The notes: generated by a model not told the origin, from the sequence alone. Shown: positions 1 to 5,612, counted from the stretch's first letter. The stretch is 6,011 nucleotides of DNA from Deltaproteobacteria bacterium (GCA_947494865.1 CANMAT010000266.1:1-6011), one strand, 5' to 3'. Numbers and translations are program-made.

Positions 1-108
1 GGCGTGATGTCGGGCGGGGGCGTGATGTCGGGCGGGGGCGTGATGTCGGGCGGGGGCGTGGTGTCGGGCGGGGGCGTGATGTCGGGCGGGGGCGTGATGT
101 CGGGTGGG
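1..108. repeat. 18-bp tandem repeat, six copies, in frame within the lipoprotein gene
   Basis: Six back-to-back copies of an 18-bp unit beginning GGCGTGATGTCGGGCGGG on the plus strand. Copy 4 (55-72) has GTGGTG instead of GTGATG, and copy 6 (91-108) has one C-to-T change in the GGGCGGG part. The following unit (from 109) is strongly diverged. The array reaches base 1, so it probably continues outside the window. Eighteen is a multiple of three, so gain or loss of a copy adds or removes one hexapeptide without a frameshift. Near-identity between copies suggests recent expansion or ongoing slippage. Confidence 0.95.
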
Positions 109-257
109 GGCGCGACGTCGATCGAGGCGTCGAGCGCATCGACGGGCGGTGCGTCAGCGAGCGTGGGCTCGCGGAGCGCGCCCCGGGCGCCGCAGGCCGT
201 CAGCGCCTGTGCCGACAGCGGGGCCAACAAGACGAAGAGCAGGCGAAGTCGACCCAT
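1..257 (-). CDS. Lipoprotein with proline/aspartate hexapeptide repeats, 5' part only (runs off left edge)
   Basis: Read on the minus strand from the ATG at 257-255, this frame stays open for 85 codons to the window edge, so the C-terminal part is missing. The first 22 residues are a lipoprotein signal peptide: positive residues at the start (MGRLR), a hydrophobic core, and the lipobox LTAC with the lipid-bearing cysteine at residue 22. A short Ala/Asp/Pro-rich stretch follows to about residue 49. After that come six hexapeptides, five PPPDIT and one PPPDTT, encoded by the 18-bp tandem repeat. Such linkers usually hold an outer domain away from the membrane; the domain itself lies outside the window. 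There is no Shine-Dalgarno sequence before the ATG, and a -10-like TACGAT ends 8 nt upstream of it. The gene is divergent from the acyl-CoA dehydrogenase gene, with 77 bp between start codons. Function unknown. The signal peptide makes this reading much better than the plus-strand Gly-rich frame. Confidence 0.82.
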   Translation of the reverse strand, partial: MGRLRLLFVLLAPLSAQALTACGARGALREPTLADAPPVDALDASIDVAPPPDITPPPDITPPPDTTPPPDITPPPDITPPPDIT

Positions 258-265
258 CGGCGCGC

Positions 266-277
266 ATCGTACACCAA
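266..277 (-). promoter_or_regulatory. Putative -10 region with TTGGTG element upstream of the repeat lipoprotein
   Basis: On the minus strand TTGGTG (277-272) is followed at once by TACGAT (271-266), 8 nt before the ATG at 257. A start about 7 nt past a -10 hexamer would fall at or next to the ATG, so the mRNA would be leaderless. No convincing -35 hexamer is visible. The same arrangement occurs in mirror image at 315-326, which is the main support. Function is inferred. Confidence 0.45.
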
Positions 278-314
278 TGACGTGAGGCGGCTGACGCGCA
301 ATCACGCGTTGACG

Positions 315-326
315 TTGGTGTATCCT
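315..326 (+). promoter_or_regulatory. Putative -10 region with TTGGTG element upstream of the acyl-CoA dehydrogenase
   Basis: TTGGTG (315-320) runs directly into TATCCT (321-326), which ends 8 nt before the GTG at 335. No purine-rich Shine-Dalgarno sequence lies in 327-334 (CCCGCGCC), so a leaderless transcript fits. Together with 270-277 (TACACCAA) the site forms a perfect 8-bp inverted repeat (TTGGTGTA at 315-322) across the divergent intergenic region. It could therefore also be a binding site for one regulator of both genes. Confidence 0.45.
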
Positions 327-334
327 CCCGCGCC

Positions 335-2155
335 GTGAGCACCGAACACCACTTTCGATCGAACCTCCGGGACACGTTCTTCAACCTCTTCGAGTTCCTC
401 GACGTAGGCAACAAGTCGCTGGGGCACGAGCCCTTCGACGCGCTCGACGAGGGCACCGCCAAGGCCTCCCTGCGCGCCATCGAGAAGATCTGCAAGCACG
501 AGGTCGCAGCGAGCTTCAGCGACGCCGACCGGCGCCCGGCGCACATGACCGACGACGGGCGCGTGGTGCTCCCGGCGTCGTTCATGAAGTCGCTCCAGAG
601 CTTCTTCGACGGCGACTGGCACCGCTTCAGCCTGCCCGTGCACATGGGCGGCGCGGGCGCCCCGCCGACGCTCGCGTGGGCGTCGTTCGAACTCGTGAGC
701 GGCGCCAACGGCGCGGCGAGCTTCTACCTCGCCGGCCCCATGATGGCGAAGTCCATCGACCGCCTCGCCACCGAGGCCCAGCGCGCGCGCTACCTCCCGC
801 AGCTCATCGACCGGCAATGGAACACCGCGATGGTGCTCACCGAGCCCGACGCCGGCAGCGACGTCGGCGCGGCGCGCGCCCGCGCGGTGCACGTGAAGGG
901 CGACGAGTGGCACCTCGAGGGGGTCAAGCGCTTCATCACCAACGGCGACTATGAGGGCCCCGAGAACATCGTTCACATCGTGCTCGCGCGCCCCGACGGG
1001 GCGCCGGTGGGCACCAAGGGGCTGTCGATGTTCCTGGTGCCCAAATACTGGGTCGAAGAAGACGGCTCCCTCGGCGAGCGCAACGGCTGGGCCGTGACGC
1101 GCCTCGAGAAGAAGATGGGCATTCGCTCGTCAGTCACCTGCGAGGTCCACTACGGCGGGTCGGCCCCGTGCCGCGCGCTCCTCGTGGGCGACAAGCACGA
1201 CGGCATCCGCCAGATGTTTCACATCATCGAAGACGCGCGCATGGCCGTCGGGGTGAAGAGCATGGGCACGCTCTCGACGGCGTACCTCAACGCGCTCGCA
1301 TACACGAAGGATCGCAAGCAGGGCCCGGACCTCTTGCGCGCGACCGACAAGCACGCGCCGCGCGTCGCGATCGTGAAGCACCCCGACGTGCGCCGGATGC
1401 TCATGAGCCAGAAGGCCTACGCCGAGGCGATGCGCGCGCTCATCTTCTGGACGGCCTTCATTCAAGATCAGGTGGCGATCCGCGGCGGTCACGGGTCGTC
1501 CGAGGCGGCCGCGCTCGACGCGCTCAACGACCTGCTGCTCCCCCTCGTGAAGGGCTGGTCGTCCGACGCGACGAGCGCGCAGCTCGCGCTCTCGCTCCAG
1601 TGCCTCGGCGGCTCCGGGTACTGCGACGACTACCCCATGGAGCAGTACATTCGCGACCAGAAGATCGACACGCTCTACGAGGGCACCACCCACATTCAGT
1701 CGCTCGACCTCTTCTTCCGCAAGGTCGCGCGCGACGGCGGCGCCACGCTCCAGGGCCTCATCGGGCGCGTGCGCGCCTCGCTCGACGCCGAGCTCGCGGT
1801 GCCGGCCCTCGCCAAGGAGCACGCGGCCCTCACCGAAGCCACCGGCGAGGTCGAAGCCATCTTCATGACCATGCTCGGCAAGGTGAACGAGTCGCTCTAC
1901 CACGCGGGCCTCCAGGGCAATCGCGTGCTCTTCGCGCTGGCCGAGCTGGTGGGAGGCTGGCTCCTTCTGCAGCATGCCGCGCTGGCGCTCTCGAAGCGCG
2001 AGGGCGCGTCCGACGCCGACAGCGCCTACTACGACGGCAAGGTCGCGAGCGCGCGCTGGTGGGCCGAGAACGTTCTCCCCACCATCGCCCACACGCGCAG
2101 CCTCATCGAGCGCGGCTCGCTCGACCTGATGGAGCTGTCTGACGAGAGCTTCTGA
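335..2155 (+). CDS. Acyl-CoA dehydrogenase, large FadE5/DmdC type
   Basis: A complete FAD-dependent acyl-CoA dehydrogenase of 606 residues. It oxidises an acyl-CoA thioester to the trans-2-enoyl-CoA, the first step of beta-oxidation, and passes electrons to an electron-transfer flavoprotein in the cytoplasm. Visible marks are the FAD/substrate loop LTEPDAGSD at residues 168-176, EDARMAVG from 299, and the C-terminal signature LGGSGYCDDYPMEQYIRD leading into TLYEGTTHIQ. The expected catalytic base is Glu449 in YEGTT. At about 600 residues it is longer than classical dehydrogenases of about 380. The extra N-terminal segment (about 1-40) and the C-terminal helical region (about 470-595) are those of the large subfamily that includes mycobacterial FadE5 and DmdC. 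Family is certain, but substrate cannot be read from sequence; DmdC uses methylmercaptopropionyl-CoA and FadE5 uses varied chain lengths. Start: GTG at 335, as no other start fits the full N-terminus. No partner gene is adjacent on the same strand. Confidence 0.95.
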   Translation: MSTEHHFRSNLRDTFFNLFEFLDVGNKSLGHEPFDALDEGTAKASLRAIEKICKHEVAASFSDADRRPAHMTDDGRVVLPASFMKSLQSFFDGDWHRFSLPVHMGGAGAPPTLAWASFELVSGANGAASFYLAGPMMAKSIDRLATEAQRARYLPQLIDRQWNTAMVLTEPDAGSDVGAARARAVHVKGDEWHLEGVKRFITNGDYEGPENIVHIVLARPDGAPVGTKGLSMFLVPKYWVEEDGSLGERNGWAVTRLEKKMGIRSSVTCEVHYGGSAPCRALLVGDKHDGIRQMFHIIEDARMAVGVKSMGTLSTAYLNALAYTKDRKQGPDLLRATDKHAPRVAIVKHPDVRRMLMSQKAYAEAMRALIFWTAFIQDQVAIRGGHGSSEAAALDALNDLLLPLVKGWSSDATSAQLALSLQCLGGSGYCDDYPMEQYIRDQKIDTLYEGTTHIQSLDLFFRKVARDGGATLQGLIGRVRASLDAELAVPALAKEHAALTEATGEVEAIFMTMLGKVNESLYHAGLQGNRVLFALAELVGGWLLLQHAALALSKREGASDADSAYYDGKVASARWWAENVLPTIAHTRSLIERGSLDLMELSDESF

Positions 2156-2168
2156 CCGCTGCGCTGCG

Positions 2169-2189
2169 CCTCAGGCCGACTGCTTGAGG
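2169..2189 (+). terminator. Possible terminator hairpin after the acyl-CoA dehydrogenase
   Basis: CCTCAGGC (2169-2176) pairs with GCTTGAGG (2182-2189) across a 5-nt loop, 13 nt past the dehydrogenase stop. The stem is 8 bp with one G-U wobble when read as plus-strand RNA. On the minus strand that pair becomes an A-C mismatch, so the structure favours plus-strand transcripts. No T-tract follows. It overlaps the last codons of the converging YccF gene, so chance is possible. Confidence 0.35.
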
Positions 2190-2536
2190 GTCATCGCGAG
2201 CGGAACGCGGTGGAGCACCCACACGCCGAGGGGCATCCCGACGATCGAGATGCACAGCAGATAGCCGACCTTGAAGCACACGAGGCCGAGCCACCACCCC
2301 ACGAACACGAACCACGCGGCGCGAAGCCACCACGAGAGCTCACGCACGGGCCGTCCCGTCCACGGGTCGTGCTCCACGGGCTTGAGCGTGAGCACCTGCG
2401 GAAGGCGGTTGAACATCGACGCGCCCAGGGGCAAGAGCACGAAGCTGGCGCAGAAGAGCCACGCGGTGAGTCCCCAGAGCAGCGCCAGCCACCAGCCCAC
2501 GAGCAGAAACCACAGCGTTCGCTTCAGAAACTCCAC
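2171..2536 (-). CDS. Membrane protein with two tandem YccF domains
   Basis: A small inner-membrane protein of 121 residues from the GTG at 2536. It contains two copies of the YccF domain (DUF307). The first runs from FLKRTLWF through LVGWWLALLWG to LLPLGASMFNRLP. The second runs from WWLRAAWF through FVGWWLGLVCF to IVGMPLGVWVLHRVP. Each copy has the GWWL motif, two hydrophobic segments and the family's hydrophobic-PxG turn, then a matching tail (QVLTLK and LAMTLK). A polar linker with HDPWTGRP separates them, so four membrane segments are expected. The molecular role of YccF proteins is unknown. I chose GTG 2536 because family members begin just before the first membrane segment. An in-frame GTG at 2593 would add a 19-residue Arg-rich head (PPPRAEELRRRRDGG), and neither start has a strong ribosome site. 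The gene lies 132 bp downstream of the Lys-rich protein on the same strand (75 bp with the longer start) and could be co-transcribed with it. It converges on the dehydrogenase gene. Confidence 0.85.
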   Translation of the reverse strand: MEFLKRTLWFLLVGWWLALLWGLTAWLFCASFVLLPLGASMFNRLPQVLTLKPVEHDPWTGRPVRELSWWLRAAWFVFVGWWLGLVCFKVGYLLCISIVGMPLGVWVLHRVPLAMTLKQSA

Positions 2537-2668
2537 AGCATTCTCACCACCGTCGCGACGGCGTCGAAGTTCTTCCGCCCGCGGCGGAGGCACGTACTGT
2601 CGAGCTCAGGGGAAGGTTACGAAGCGCGATACCGGGAGGATGAATGGAAGTGCCCAGCTCTCTTCGAG

Positions 2669-2800
2669 CTACTTGCCCTTCTTCACCGGGGCGCCGTTCG
2701 CGGGCGTGCGCTTCGCGTCGGCTACCGCCTTCGTCTGCTGCTTCTGCGCGTCGCCCTGCTTCTTGTTCTTGTCTTTCGACTTCGGTGACTTGTCGCCCAT
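2669..2800 (-). CDS. Small lysine-rich conserved hypothetical protein (MGDKSPKSK type)
   Basis: An ORF of 43 residues starting MGDKSPKSKDKNKKQ and ending APVKKGK. It is almost wholly polar, with Lys, Gln, Ala and Asp, no hydrophobic core and no cysteine, so it is probably disordered. I recognise the opening MGDKSPKSK from small uncharacterised proteins annotated as hypothetical in many bacteria; no function is known to me. The start is the ATG at 2800, where GAGG lies 6 nt upstream. An in-frame extension to 2851 would add a 17-residue head that does not fit the family start. It precedes the YccF gene on the same strand and is divergent from the cysteine-rich lipoprotein gene. The charge would suit nucleic-acid or ribosome binding, but that is speculation. 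Confidence 0.75.
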   Translation of the reverse strand: MGDKSPKSKDKNKKQGDAQKQQTKAVADAKRTPANGAPVKKGK

Positions 2801-2806
2801 GGAGCA

Positions 2807-2810
2807 CCTC
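2807..2810 (-). promoter_or_regulatory. Ribosome binding site of the lysine-rich small protein
   Basis: On the minus strand GAGG (2810-2807) is followed by 6 nt (TGCTCC) and then the ATG at 2800. This spacing is good for a Shine-Dalgarno site and decides for the internal ATG over the longer frame. It also supports the view that this very short ORF is translated. Confidence 0.6.
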
Positions 2811-2884
2811 GACACATCGATCACTGTCACGCCCGGCTGGCGCGTGAACATCTGCGAATCGCGGCACCCTACGCCCTCTCGCGC

Positions 2885-2913
2885 CGCTCCGCGAGCGCCA
2901 ACGCGGCGGAGCG
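2885..2913. repeat. 8-bp inverted repeat between divergent genes
   Basis: CGCTCCGC (2885-2892) and GCGGAGCG (2906-2913) are perfect reverse complements separated by 13 nt. They sit just upstream of the putative -35 hexamer of the cysteine-rich lipoprotein gene. An operator is possible. In DNA this rich in GC, 8-bp inverted repeats also arise by chance, so I give it low weight. I see nothing else beyond promoter and ribosome signals in the 158 bp between these two genes. Confidence 0.3.
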
Positions 2914-2918
2914 CGCCG

Positions 2919-2948
2919 TTGCGACGGCCGCCGCGCGACCGCTAGACT
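2919..2948 (+). promoter_or_regulatory. Putative sigma-70-like promoter of the cysteine-rich lipoprotein
   Basis: TTGCGA (2919-2924) and TAGACT (2943-2948) are separated by 18 bp and resemble -35 and -10 hexamers. The -10 ends 10 nt before the ATG at 2959, so the transcript would start only a few bases before the start codon. The region 2949-2958 (CTACAGTCCC) has no Shine-Dalgarno sequence. Confidence 0.5.
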
Positions 2949-2958
2949 CTACAGTCCC

Positions 2959-3570
2959 ATGCGACCCTCGCGCACCGCACACTCCGCCCGCCTCGTTTGT
3001 CTGCTCTCGTCCGTGCTCGCCGCGTGCGGGAGCGAGGCCACGGTGCTCTCCCCCGACGCCGAGGCGCCCGTCGACGTTGTCATCGTCGACGCGCCCGCGA
3101 CGCCCGACGCCCCAGCGGCCGACCGCGCGGTCGTCATCGCTGACGTGACGCTCCCCGCCGACCCCTGCCCTGACGTGTGCGCGCGAATCACGGCGGGCAC
3201 CGGCTGCAACCCCGACATGGCCGCCTGCGTGCGCAACTGCGGCACACAGCTCGCCACCACGCCCGTAGGCTGCCGCGGCGCGCTCGACGCGTGGCTCCTC
3301 TGCGGCATCGGCTCGACCGCTGCGTGCGCCTCCGGCGTCACCAACTTCGCAGGCTGCGACCGCCAGCAGACCGACCTCATTCTCTGCGTCGCGTCGCCCG
3401 ACGGCGGCGTCGACCCCTGCGCCCGCAAGATCGACTGCGCGGGCTGCATCGCCATCGCGGCGTGCGGGTGGTGCAACAACCACTGCGTGCCGGGCAACGC
3501 GGCGGGCCCCTACACGGCGGGCGCGTGCGGGGGCCAGGCGTGGGTGCGCGGCGGACAGATGTGCCGGTAG
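2959..3570 (+). CDS. Cysteine-rich lipoprotein with C-terminal PSI-like module
   Basis: An exported lipoprotein of 203 residues, function unknown. The signal peptide ends in lipobox LAAC with the lipidated cysteine at residue 23. A spacer rich in Asp, Ala, Pro and Val (about 31-69, for example DAPATPDAPAAD) follows. The rest holds 18 cysteines, an even number that suits disulfides outside the cytoplasm. Ten of them (70, 74, 83, 90, 94, 105, 115, 123, 133, 143) form a module I cannot name. The last eight (154, 160, 163, 169, 172, 176, 190, 202) follow the spacing of a PSI (plexin-semaphorin-integrin) domain, including the typical CGWC at 169-172 and a Gly-Pro before the seventh cysteine. PSI modules act as small structural spacers in surface proteins. 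The start is the ATG at 2959, directly before the signal peptide. The gene ends 10 bp from the stop of the converging lysine-ketoglutarate reductase gene, with no room for a separate terminator. Confidence 0.88.
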   Translation: MRPSRTAHSARLVCLLSSVLAACGSEATVLSPDAEAPVDVVIVDAPATPDAPAADRAVVIADVTLPADPCPDVCARITAGTGCNPDMAACVRNCGTQLATTPVGCRGALDAWLLCGIGSTAACASGVTNFAGCDRQQTDLILCVASPDGGVDPCARKIDCAGCIAIAACGWCNNHCVPGNAAGPYTAGACGGQAWVRGGQMCR

Positions 3571-3580
3571 CGAAGGGCTT

Positions 3581-4882
3581 CTAGAGAAAGCGCGCGAGGC
3601 CCTGGTGGCGGGGCGTGAGGCGCCCGCCGGCGACCACCACGGCGCTCTGGAGCGCGGCCGGGAGCACGCCCACGCCGCCGCCGAGGTCGGCTTCGAAGAA
3701 CGTGCGCACGTAGGGCATGAGCGCCTTGCTGAAGTCGAACGACGCGTCGCGCGGGAGGGCCGTAGGGAGGTTGTCGACAGACATGATGGCCACGCCGCGC
3801 CCCTCGACGCCCACCGTCGACGCGTTGGTCTGCGGGTCGTACACAAACGCGGGCTCGTCGTTCTCGGTGGCGAGGGTGGTCCACTCGACGCCGCCCTTGA
3901 TGTCGCAGGCGATGTCTCCGATCACCGGCGGCAGGGTCTCGTGGGCGAACATGCGCCGCGCGGTAGAGTCGTCGAGAATGCGCGGGAAGCGCTCGTCCCA
4001 GTAGAGGCCGTTGATGAGGGCCTTCATGTACGGGAGGTACATCGCGCCCTTGCAGACGTAGCGCTCGGCGTGCTTCACGTAGTGTTCGAAGTTGAAGCGC
4101 CGCCCCTGCCCCGCGCACTCGTAGAGCATGTCGTCGGAGAGGTGCAGCACCCGGAGCGTGCGGTCGCCGGGCGCCTCGGCGGGGAGCGCGATGCACTCTT
4201 CGAGGGTGCACGGAACGGCCCCCACGAGTTCGAGATACTCCAGCGAGCCCTTTGAAACCCGCCCGTTGCCCGTGACCGCCACCACGAAGGGCGCGAACGC
4301 GTCGGGCCCCTCGGAGCGCAGGGCCTCGAGCGCCGCGCGCGTGTACGCGACCATGTCGGCGAGGTCGCGATAGTCGACGGCGTGCTTGAGCGCGGTGAGC
4401 GGGTTCGGGTGACCGAGCGCGGCCATGCGGTGGGCGAGCGTCCAAAGGGTCTCGTGGGCGCCCGCGAGGCCGGCGTAGCGGCCGAAGGCGACCTGACGCA
4501 CGCCCTTGTCGTCGACGATCACCTCGTAGTCGACGAGGCTCGCCCCCTTGGCGATGAAGTCGGCCAGGAGAGGCATGTTGTGCGACTGGCCCTTGATGGT
4601 GTGCGAGAAGCACATCACGGTGGCGCCGGGCTTGATCTGATGCTTCTTCACCTCCTTCACGCCCATCACGAGGCGGCAGTCGGTGGCGTCGTCGACGAGC
4701 GTGGCGCCCGCGGCGACGAACTCCTCATCGAGGAATGCGCGCGAGGGCGAGCGCTCGACACGCACCTCGATGCCGTCACGAACGAGCTCCGCGATCTGCG
4801 CGGGCACCAGCGGGATACGGCGCTCCCAGCGGTTCTTGGTCTCGTGGAGGATTCCGATGGCGTTACGAAGCGGTTCTGTCAT
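3581..4882 (-). CDS. Lysine-ketoglutarate reductase (saccharopine dehydrogenase, NADP+, L-lysine-forming), stand-alone
   Basis: This 433-residue enzyme should condense L-lysine with 2-oxoglutarate using NADPH to give saccharopine (EC 1.5.1.8), the first step of the saccharopine route, in the cytoplasm. It matches the N-terminal half of the animal and plant bifunctional enzyme (AASS/LKR-SDH) along its whole length. The AlaDH/PNT-type N-terminal domain has ETKNRWERRIPLVP at 14-27, GVKEV at 74-78, FSHTIKGQ at 92-99, LVDYE at 116-120 and VAFGRYAGLAG at 131-141. A Rossmann segment VVAVTGNGRVSKG lies at 200-212, then INGLYWDERFPRIL at 290-303, IGDIACDIKGGVEW at 321-334 and SVDNLPTALPRDA at 368-380. 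The protein ends where the reductase half normally ends, and no saccharopine dehydrogenase half follows, since the next gene converges 10 bp away. I chose ATG 4882; a TTG at 4906 would add eight residues but leaves a poor start. Substrate use is inferred from motifs I recall from the family, not tested. Confidence 0.9.
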   Translation of the reverse strand: MTEPLRNAIGILHETKNRWERRIPLVPAQIAELVRDGIEVRVERSPSRAFLDEEFVAAGATLVDDATDCRLVMGVKEVKKHQIKPGATVMCFSHTIKGQSHNMPLLADFIAKGASLVDYEVIVDDKGVRQVAFGRYAGLAGAHETLWTLAHRMAALGHPNPLTALKHAVDYRDLADMVAYTRAALEALRSEGPDAFAPFVVAVTGNGRVSKGSLEYLELVGAVPCTLEECIALPAEAPGDRTLRVLHLSDDMLYECAGQGRRFNFEHYVKHAERYVCKGAMYLPYMKALINGLYWDERFPRILDDSTARRMFAHETLPPVIGDIACDIKGGVEWTTLATENDEPAFVYDPQTNASTVGVEGRGVAIMSVDNLPTALPRDASFDFSKALMPYVRTFFEADLGGGVGVLPAALQSAVVVAGGRLTPRHQGLARFL

Positions 4883-4892
4883 GACGGGCGGT

Positions 4893-4922
4893 TGCGTACG
4901 TCGCAACGGCGCCGCCGGTCAA
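4893..4922 (-). promoter_or_regulatory. Putative sigma-70-like promoter of the lysine-ketoglutarate reductase gene
   Basis: On the minus strand TTGACC (4922-4917) and TACGCA (4898-4893) are 18 bp apart. The -10-like hexamer ends 10 nt before the ATG at 4882, the same spacing as upstream of the gene at 2959. No Shine-Dalgarno sequence lies in 4892-4883 (ACCGCCCGTC). The -35 is good and the -10 is weak. If real, this gene is transcribed separately from the lipoprotein 47 bp upstream. Confidence 0.45.
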
Positions 4923-4929
4923 GAGCGCG

Positions 4930-5565
4930 TCAGGGCGCGACGGTGAAGCGCCGCGCACTCATCGGCGTGAAGGGCCCGGCGCCCGTCGAGATCTGATTGG
5001 CGACATAGCTCGCCGTGTAGATCGTGAGCTCGGCGGTCTGCGCCCCGATGGCGCCCGCGAGGTACGCCCACTCAGAGGCCGACGGCGTCCACGAGAGCGC
5101 CGACTGCTGGCGGCGCAGGAGCACGTTGGCGCCCGCCTTGATGCGCAGCTCGTACGCGCGACCCGTAAACGGATCGCAGTGCGCCTCCGCCTCGGGGATC
5201 AGCGACGTCCAGCGGCGCAGCTCGTCGCCGACGGTCATCGGACGGCGCGCGGGGATCGACGCCACCGGCGCCGTCCACGCGAAGGTGAACGGCGTCGCGC
5301 GGGGCACGGCCTGCATCTCCGTGGGCGCGCTGATCGACGGAGCGCGCGCGTCGTTGACCGCGGCGCGGCTCCCGCGGATGGCGTCGTCGAGCGCGATGCA
5401 CGCCTCGTCGGAGAAGCCGTCGCCGCCCGCGACCTCGCACGCCGGGAGGCTCACCTGCTGCCGGTCTGCGCACGGAGACGCGGCGGGGACCTCGGTGTGA
5501 TCGTGGCACGCCGACGCGAGGGCCGACACGCAAGCAAACAGTGCGAACACGAAGCGACGCGACAT
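4930..5565 (-). CDS. Hypothetical lipoprotein with a possible beta-sandwich domain
   Basis: An exported protein of 211 residues, function not recognised. It opens with MSRR, a hydrophobic core (FVFALFACVSALA) and a lipobox-like ASAC, giving a lipidated cysteine at residue 20; Ala at the -3 position is less usual than Leu. The mature protein begins CHDHTEV and has a Cys-containing segment (SPCADRQQVSLPACEV, then DEACIAL). The second half alternates hydrophobic and polar residues, with PFTFAWTAP, RAYELRIKAGANVLLRRQQ, LSWTPSASEWAYL and AELTIYTASYVANQ. This looks like an Ig- or Fn3-like beta fold, an inference without a named family. The ATG at 5565 is chosen because GGAGGT lies 6 nt upstream. 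A CATAGT (5604-5599) with TTCGCC 17 bp before it is a weak promoter candidate. The stop is 47 bp before the start of the reductase gene on the same strand. Confidence 0.85.
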   Translation of the reverse strand: MSRRFVFALFACVSALASACHDHTEVPAASPCADRQQVSLPACEVAGGDGFSDEACIALDDAIRGSRAAVNDARAPSISAPTEMQAVPRATPFTFAWTAPVASIPARRPMTVGDELRRWTSLIPEAEAHCDPFTGRAYELRIKAGANVLLRRQQSALSWTPSASEWAYLAGAIGAQTAELTIYTASYVANQISTGAGPFTPMSARRFTVAP

Positions 5566-5571
5566 GAAGCA

Positions 5572-5577
5572 ACCTCC
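5572..5577 (-). promoter_or_regulatory. Strong Shine-Dalgarno site of the lipoprotein at 4930-5565
   Basis: GGAGGT on the minus strand (5577-5572) is followed by TGCTTC and then the ATG at 5565, a near-ideal match and spacing. It fixes the start directly before the signal peptide and rules against the longer in-frame ATG at 5649. It contrasts with four genes in the window that have no such site. Confidence 0.85.
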
Positions 5578-5612
5578 GTCTGATGGTCTGTTTCGGTCAC
5601 TATGCAGCCAAC

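Noticed and set aside
1..108. CRISPR array
   Set aside because: The 18-bp units are contiguous with no spacers and code for an in-frame hexapeptide, so they are a coding tandem repeat.
4..285. Plus-strand frame with Met-Ser-Gly-Gly-Gly-Val repeats
   Set aside because: It is the reverse reading of the repeat inside the minus-strand lipoprotein gene. It has no ribosome site, and the opposite frame has a proper signal peptide and lipobox.
1130..2092. Long minus-strand open frame opposite the acyl-CoA dehydrogenase
   Set aside because: It is Arg/Ala/Val/Glu-rich without recognisable motifs and lies wholly opposite a certain enzyme gene. High GC makes such open frames common.
2210..2945. Plus-strand frames across the YccF and Lys-rich genes
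   Set aside because: They are polar and Arg/Pro/His-rich and oppose a frame with clear duplicated membrane motifs. No ribosome site supports them.
3571..3610. Bidirectional terminator between the converging genes at 3570 and 3581
   Set aside because: Only 10 bp separate the stops, and the best pairing I could find is about 5 bp with a loop of about 20 nt.
3510..4613. Long minus-strand frame overlapping the lysine-ketoglutarate reductase
   Set aside because: It is a shifted frame of the same strand, Arg/Pro/Ala-rich, without family motifs, while the other frame matches the reductase end to end.
4883..4906. TTG start for the lysine-ketoglutarate reductase
   Set aside because: It adds eight residues not needed by the family, has no ribosome site, and would place part of the putative promoter inside the coding region.
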